In this document: in pieces, positions 60,528 through 64,000 of the stretch
Position numbering within the stretch: position 1 is the stretch's first letter
How the letters are laid out: each line of letters begins with the position of its first letter
Origin: Micromonospora sp. R77
GTDB lineage: Bacteria; Actinomycetota; Actinomycetes; Mycobacteriales; Micromonosporaceae
Direction: 5' to 3'
Assembly: GCF_022747945.1 (NCBI RefSeq)
Contig: NZ_JALDST010000001.1
Span: 744,001 to 808,000 of the forward strand
Length of the DNA stretch: 64,000 bases
Translations under genes and position numbers: made by a program
The notes under the pieces: generated by a model
Told to the model about the DNA's origin: nothing
The model's database searches: none
Seen by the model: the letters and a program-made list of their open reading frames with translations, nothing else

Positions 60528-61507
60528 TGCCCGGCGGAATCTTTCATAGGGTCGCGGAAAGGCGGCACGATCTGGGGGTGGGCGTGGAGCTGCAACCGGG
60601 CCGCGAGGCCGTCGTCCGGGTGCCCGTGGCGACCCTCTGGACCTCCCCCGACGCGGTACGCCCCGTCGACCGTCCCGCGCTGGGCGACACCCCGGACACC
60701 GCCGCCTGGGTCGCCGGCATGGACCACGACCAGCAGGTCGGCGAGTGCGTGCTGAGCCAACTCCTGCTCGGCGAGCGGGTGGTGGTCACCGAGTCCCGCC
60801 CGGACGGCTGGGCACGGGTCGTCGCGCTCGGCCAGCCGGCCGCCGCCCGCGACCCACGCGGCTACCCCGGCTGGCTGCCCGCGGCGCAGCTGACCCTCCC
60901 GCCGGCCGCCGGCGTCGGGACGCCGGGCACGCCGCTGGTGGTCGACGCGCTCACCACCAGCCTGCACGCCGCCGCCGACGGACCGGTGGCGCTCACCGGC
61001 GTCGCCCTCGGCACCCGGCTCACCCCGGGCTGCCCACCGGTGAACGGGTGGCGCCCGGTCCACGTCCCCGGGCACGCCGGGCAGCTCTGGGCAGCGGAGG
61101 CGGACGTGGCGCTGCTGCCCGCCGAACGGCCGGAGGCGAAGGAGGCACTCGCCGTGGCCGAGCGGTTCCGGGACGTGCCGTACGTGTGGGGCGGCCTCAC
61201 CCGCCACGGCATCGACTGCTCGGGGCTGGTCCACCTGGCCTGGCGGCGGCTCGGGCTGGTCCTCCCCCGCGACGCCGACGACCAGGCCGAGGCCACCACC
61301 CCGCTGGCCCTCGGTGACGAGCGCCCCGGCGACCTCTACTTCTTCGCCCGGCCCGGGCGACGGATCCACCACGTCGGCATCGTCACCGGCGAGCCGCGCG
61401 ACGGTCAGCGGCGGATGGTGCACGCCTGCTACCGGCGGCGCCGGGTGCTGGAGGAGGCGCTGCCCGCCGACCGGGTGGCCACCCTGGTCGGCGCGCACCG
61501 GGTCTGA
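60527..61507 (+). CDS. C40 (NlpC/P60) murein-peptide endopeptidase, YkfC-like
   Basis: A 326-residue protein with N-terminal SH3-like modules (about 20-200) and a C-terminal NlpC/P60 domain: the catalytic cysteine in GIDCSGLVHLAW, the histidine in RIHHVGIVTG. There is no signal peptide, as in cytoplasmic YkfC-type enzymes that cut gamma-D-Glu-diaminopimelate bonds in recycled wall peptides. The ATG at 60527 overlaps the epimerase stop (TGATG); a GTG at 60578 (VGVELQPGRE) is a possible alternative, and TAGGGT at 60548 could be an internal promoter. Confidence 0.85.
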   Translation: MPGGIFHRVAERRHDLGVGVELQPGREAVVRVPVATLWTSPDAVRPVDRPALGDTPDTAAWVAGMDHDQQVGECVLSQLLLGERVVVTESRPDGWARVVALGQPAAARDPRGYPGWLPAAQLTLPPAAGVGTPGTPLVVDALTTSLHAAADGPVALTGVALGTRLTPGCPPVNGWRPVHVPGHAGQLWAAEADVALLPAERPEAKEALAVAERFRDVPYVWGGLTRHGIDCSGLVHLAWRRLGLVLPRDADDQAEATTPLALGDERPGDLYFFARPGRRIHHVGIVTGEPRDGQRRMVHACYRRRRVLEEALPADRVATLVGAHRV

Positions 61508-61520
61508 GCGCAGTACGCGA

Positions 61521-61554
61521 CGCGGGGCGCACCCGGGACCGGGCGCGCCCCGCG
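61521..61554. terminator. Bidirectional hairpin terminator
   Basis: CGCGGGGCGC (61521-61530) pairs perfectly with 61545-61554, with an inner CCCGG/CCGGG stem. It lies between the convergent C40 peptidase and TerC genes. Confidence 0.75.
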
Positions 61555-61567
61555 GGCGACGGACCGG

Positions 61568-62572
61568 TCAGCGCCGGGCTTCGGCCAGCTCCCGGCGGCG
61601 GTCCCGGGACGACTTGACCAGGCTCGCGGCGGTGGCCACGGCGAGGGTACCGAGGATGACCAGCAGCGAGAGCCAGATCGGGATGTGCGGTGCCCAGGCC
61701 ACGTGCTCGCCGCCGTTGACGAACGGCAGGTTGTTGTCGGCCAGGGCCTCCAGCACCAGCTTGACCCCGATGAAGCCGAGCACCACCGCCAGGCCGTAGC
61801 TGAGATAGATCAGCCGGTCCAGCAGGCCACCGAGCAGGAAGTAGAGCTGCCGCAGCCCCATCAGCGCGAACACGTTCGCGGTGAAGACCAGGTACGGCTC
61901 CTGGGTGATGCCGAAGATCGCCGGGATCGAGTCCAGCGCGAAGATCAGGTCGGTGGTGCCGATGGCGATCATCACGATCAGCATCGGGGTGAAGAGCCGC
62001 CGGCCGTTCTCGTGGGTGGTCAACTTCGCGCCGTCGAAGGTCCGCGACAGCGGCAGCGCCTTACGGCTCCACCGGATCAGCAGGTTCTCGCTGAACTCGT
62101 CCTCGTCCGGCTCGCCCTGCCGGGCCAGATTGATCGCGGTGTAGATCAGGAACGCGCCGAAGATGTAGAAGACCCAGGAGAACTGGGCGATCAGCGCGGC
62201 GCCGGCGGCGATGAAGCCACCGCGCATCACCAGCGCCAACACGATGCCGATGAGCAGCACCTTCTGCTGGAACTGCCGGGGCACCGCGAACCGGCCCATG
62301 ATGATCACGAAGACGAAGAGGTTGTCCACCGAGAGGCTGTACTCGGTGAGCCACCCGGTGTAGAACTGGCCCGCCACGCTGGCACCGGCGGTGAACCAGA
62401 GCCCCACGCCGAAGAGCAGGGCCAGCCCGACATAGAAGGCGACCCACAGGCTCGACTCACGGACGCTGGGCTCGTGCGGTCGACGGCCGATGATCAGCAG
62501 GTCGACGAGCAGGACGGCCGTCATCGCGACGAGAGTCCCGGCCCACACGTATCCGGACACGTTCAATTCCAT
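61568..62572 (-). CDS. TerC-family membrane protein, probable manganese exporter
   Basis: A 334-residue protein with about nine helices. TerC family aspartates appear in TEYSLSVDNLFVFVIIMGRF and LIFALDSIPAIFGIT. TerC relatives export Mn(II) or load exported metalloenzymes. A matching yybP-ykoY riboswitch just upstream strongly supports manganese. The start is ambiguous: ATG 62572 touches its GGAGG, while TTG 62566 two codons on has ideal spacing and would give MNVSGYVWAG. Confidence 0.92.
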   Translation of the reverse strand: MELNVSGYVWAGTLVAMTAVLLVDLLIIGRRPHEPSVRESSLWVAFYVGLALLFGVGLWFTAGASVAGQFYTGWLTEYSLSVDNLFVFVIIMGRFAVPRQFQQKVLLIGIVLALVMRGGFIAAGAALIAQFSWVFYIFGAFLIYTAINLARQGEPDEDEFSENLLIRWSRKALPLSRTFDGAKLTTHENGRRLFTPMLIVMIAIGTTDLIFALDSIPAIFGITQEPYLVFTANVFALMGLRQLYFLLGGLLDRLIYLSYGLAVVLGFIGVKLVLEALADNNLPFVNGGEHVAWAPHIPIWLSLLVILGTLAVATAASLVKSSRDRRRELAEARR

Positions 62573-62653
62573 CCTCCGGCAGACACGCAGCGTCGGGCAC
62601 ACCGTACGCCGAGTGAGAGGCCGGGGTGCGTCGACGCTGACTGTGGTGACTGT

Positions 62654-62776
62654 CGGAGGTCTCTTCCGCCGCCGGCCCGGTGACGGGTCGGCGACCGACG
62701 GAGCCGGGGCGTGTCGCCAGGGTCGGCGGACGTCCGTGCTGACGACTTCGTCGCGGGGGAATACTCCCCTCCTCGG
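62654..62776 (-). ncRNA. yybP-ykoY manganese riboswitch upstream of terC
   Basis: Reading the minus strand from 62776: GAGGAGGGGAGTA (5' half of P1 with the conserved GGGGAGUA), then GTCAGCAC in the P2 region, CCCTGGC, and GGAAGAGACC followed by CTCC, which closes P1 (GGAGG with CCTCC). These are the conserved blocks of the yybP-ykoY Mn(II) riboswitch in the expected order. It ends about 80 bases before the TerC start, and TerC is a canonical target of this class. The P2-P4 helices were not modelled in full. Confidence 0.8.
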
Positions 62777-62911
62777 CCGCCATTGTTCACCATCGGACCC
62801 GCGCAGTGCATCTCCAGGGTCCGGATTGCCCCCGTGATGCACTGCACCGTGCCGGTGGGCGGGATCACACCCGCGCGCGCCGGGGCTCCGGCGCCGTGGT
62901 CTATCGCCGGG

Positions 62912-63282
62912 TCAGACCGCGCCGGCGAGGTCCGCCAGGGGGCGCCGGAGAGGCGGAAGATGGTCAGCTCCTTGCCCTGCACCGAGGGGATCTCCGCGCC
63001 GAGCGACCGGTAGAAGGCCGCGGTCGGCTCGTTGGTCACCCGACCCCACCACTGCATGTGGCGGTATCCGCGCTCGGCGCACAGGGCGGCCAGCGTGTGC
63101 AGCAGAGCCCGGTCGACGCCACGACCGACCGCGTCCTGCCGGACGTAGATGTCGTCGACGTGGATCGCGGTGCCGCGCCAGGTGCTGTAGACCAGGCACC
63201 AGAGGGTGTACCCGACGACCTCGCCGGTCGTGTCGTCGACGGCGAGGTGGGCGAAGGCCACACCGGGCTCGACCAATGGGGA
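62912..63282 (-). pseudogene. GNAT acetyltransferase remnant (5'-truncated, frameshifted)
   Basis: The minus strand encodes the C-terminal two thirds of a GNAT enzyme: VAFAHLAVDDTTGEVVGYTL, IHVDDIYVRQDAVGRGVDRA (acetyl-CoA loop) and TNEPTAAFYRSLGAE. The first 45 or so residues are missing: upstream of about 63282 the frame runs antisense through the next gene. Near the end a C-run on this strand (62942-62938) appears one base short; one more base would give the natural ending LADLAGAV and the stop at 62912. Two lesions make it a pseudogene. Confidence 0.75.
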
Positions 63283-63285
63283 GCC

Positions 63286-63933
63286 ATGTCCACATCCTTG
63301 GCCAAAGACGTCACCGCGCACGCGACGCACCGCCCGGACGCCGCGGCGCTGCTGTTCGGCAGCGCCGGGGAACGCGTCGTCACGTACGCGGAACTGGTCG
63401 AGACGGCGGACCGGGTCGCCGCGGAACTGGCCGACCGGTATCCGGACCCGCGACGGCCGCTCGCCCTCCAGGCGGCGAAGTCGCCCATGACGTTCGCCAC
63501 GGTGCTGGCCTGCCTGCGGCAGGGACGGCCGCTGCTGCTCGCCGCCACGGAACTCGGCCGGTAACTCCTGGCCGAACTGGTCCGGCGCAGCGGCTGCCAG
63601 GCCGTGCTGGGGGTCGCCGACGGCGCCCTGACGCACCGGCCCGCGACCGGCGACCCGCACCCCGCCCCGGTGCTGCCGCCGGACACCAGCCGGCTGCTGA
63701 CCACCTCCGGTTCCACCGGCACACCCAAGCTCGTGCCGCTGGGCGGACCCGGCATCGACGCCTTCACCACCTGGGCGGGGAACGCGTTCGCGCTCGGCGC
63801 CGCGGCGCGCGTGTTCAACTTCGCCCCGCTCAACTTCGACCTCGCCCTGCTGGACGTCTGGACGACGCTGCGGCACGGCGGCTGCGTGGTGAGCGGTCCG
63901 GGTCACCACTCGCAGTGCGTCCTAGGAGGCTAG
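63286..63933 (+). pseudogene. AMP-binding (adenylate-forming) ligase fragment with in-frame TAA
   Basis: From ATG 63286 the frame encodes an adenylating-enzyme N-terminus (RPDAAALLFGSAGERVVTYA). It hits TAA at 63562-63564 and then continues in the same frame with the core A3 motif LLTTSGSTGTPKLVPL and NFAPLNFDLALLDVWTTLRH, until a stop at 63933. A single GAA-to-TAA change explains the internal stop (inference). The reading ends after about 215 codons, whereas family members are about 500 residues, so the C-terminal half is also lost. It resembles NRPS or DltA-like adenylation domains. Confidence 0.8.
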
Positions 63934-64000
63934 GTGAACGGATCGGGCCGGGTCGGCTCGCTCGCGGGCAGCAGGGGGTCGGCGAGCGACCAGCCGGCCG
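63930..64000 (-). CDS. Possible C-terminal end of a minus-strand gene (runs off the window)
   Basis: The minus strand reads AGWSLADPLLPASEPTRPDP then FT and a TAG at 63932-63930. The composition is protein-like, and the frame is open to the window edge. No family is recognisable from 23 residues. It touches the AMP-binding remnant tail to tail. Confidence 0.35.
   Translation of the reverse strand, partial: AGWSLADPLLPASEPTRPDPFT

Overview
The window is a GC-rich, densely packed chromosomal segment from an actinobacterium, most likely a member of the Micromonosporaceae (Micromonospora-like). The evidence is the gene content: RbpA, WhiA, OpcA, acVLRF1, a mycothiol-dependent enzyme, a SufR-led suf operon, the rapZ-yvcK-whiA-gap-pgk-tpiA-secG string, and frequent GTG starts. 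Most of it is conserved core chromosome. No rRNA, tRNA, CRISPR array, transposase or complete prophage was recognised.

Layout. 1-4400: 5' end of an ABC-F ATPase, a membrane-anchored zinc peptidase, a secreted RCC1-repeat protein, acVLRF1 and a LysE-type exporter, then a gene-free stretch with tandem repeats and hairpins. 4425-11139 (minus): a complete, mostly overlapping Fe-S assembly operon sufR-sufB-sufD-Rieske-sufC-sufS-sufU-sufT. 11256-14844: haem A synthesis (ctaA, ctaB) around a 111-residue unknown protein and an ATP-grasp ligase. 15116-23614 (plus): pentose phosphate block tkt-tal-pgi-zwf-opcA-pgl. 23655-30681 (minus): rbpA, secG and the glycolytic run tpiA-pgk-gap, then whiA, a frameshifted yvcK, and rapZ. 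30964-44857: recQ, uvrC, uvrA and rsgA, interleaved with a secreted C39-like protein, a penicillin-acylase/discoidin fusion and a Rieske lipoprotein. 45040-55005: a mycothiol-dependent enzyme with an MBL hydrolase, a methyltransferase, a cold-shock protein, an M15-like protein, a MarR/MMPL pair, a lytic transglycosylase and typA. 55172-62572: a class A beta-lactamase-like protein, a secreted GH5/CBM2 glycanase, a phosphatase, a murein-peptide recycling pair (dipeptide epimerase plus NlpC/P60) and TerC. 62900-64000: a decayed locus with remnants of a GNAT acetyltransferase and an AMP-binding ligase.

Regulation is visible in several places. TerC is preceded by a sequence matching the yybP-ykoY manganese riboswitch. 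The GH5 gene has a LacI-like palindrome inside its promoter spacer and a second copy near its start. At least eight genes have a TANNNT -10 box 6-7 nt before the start codon, which predicts leaderless mRNAs. Perfect hairpins sit between nearly every convergent gene pair.

The least explained elements are a set of repeated hairpin units with compensatory changes upstream of the C39-like gene (33691-33872), a family of long intergenic palindromes with TCATGG cores, the repeat cluster at 4141-4318, and a single in-frame TAG separating the 111-residue protein from the ATP-grasp ligase.
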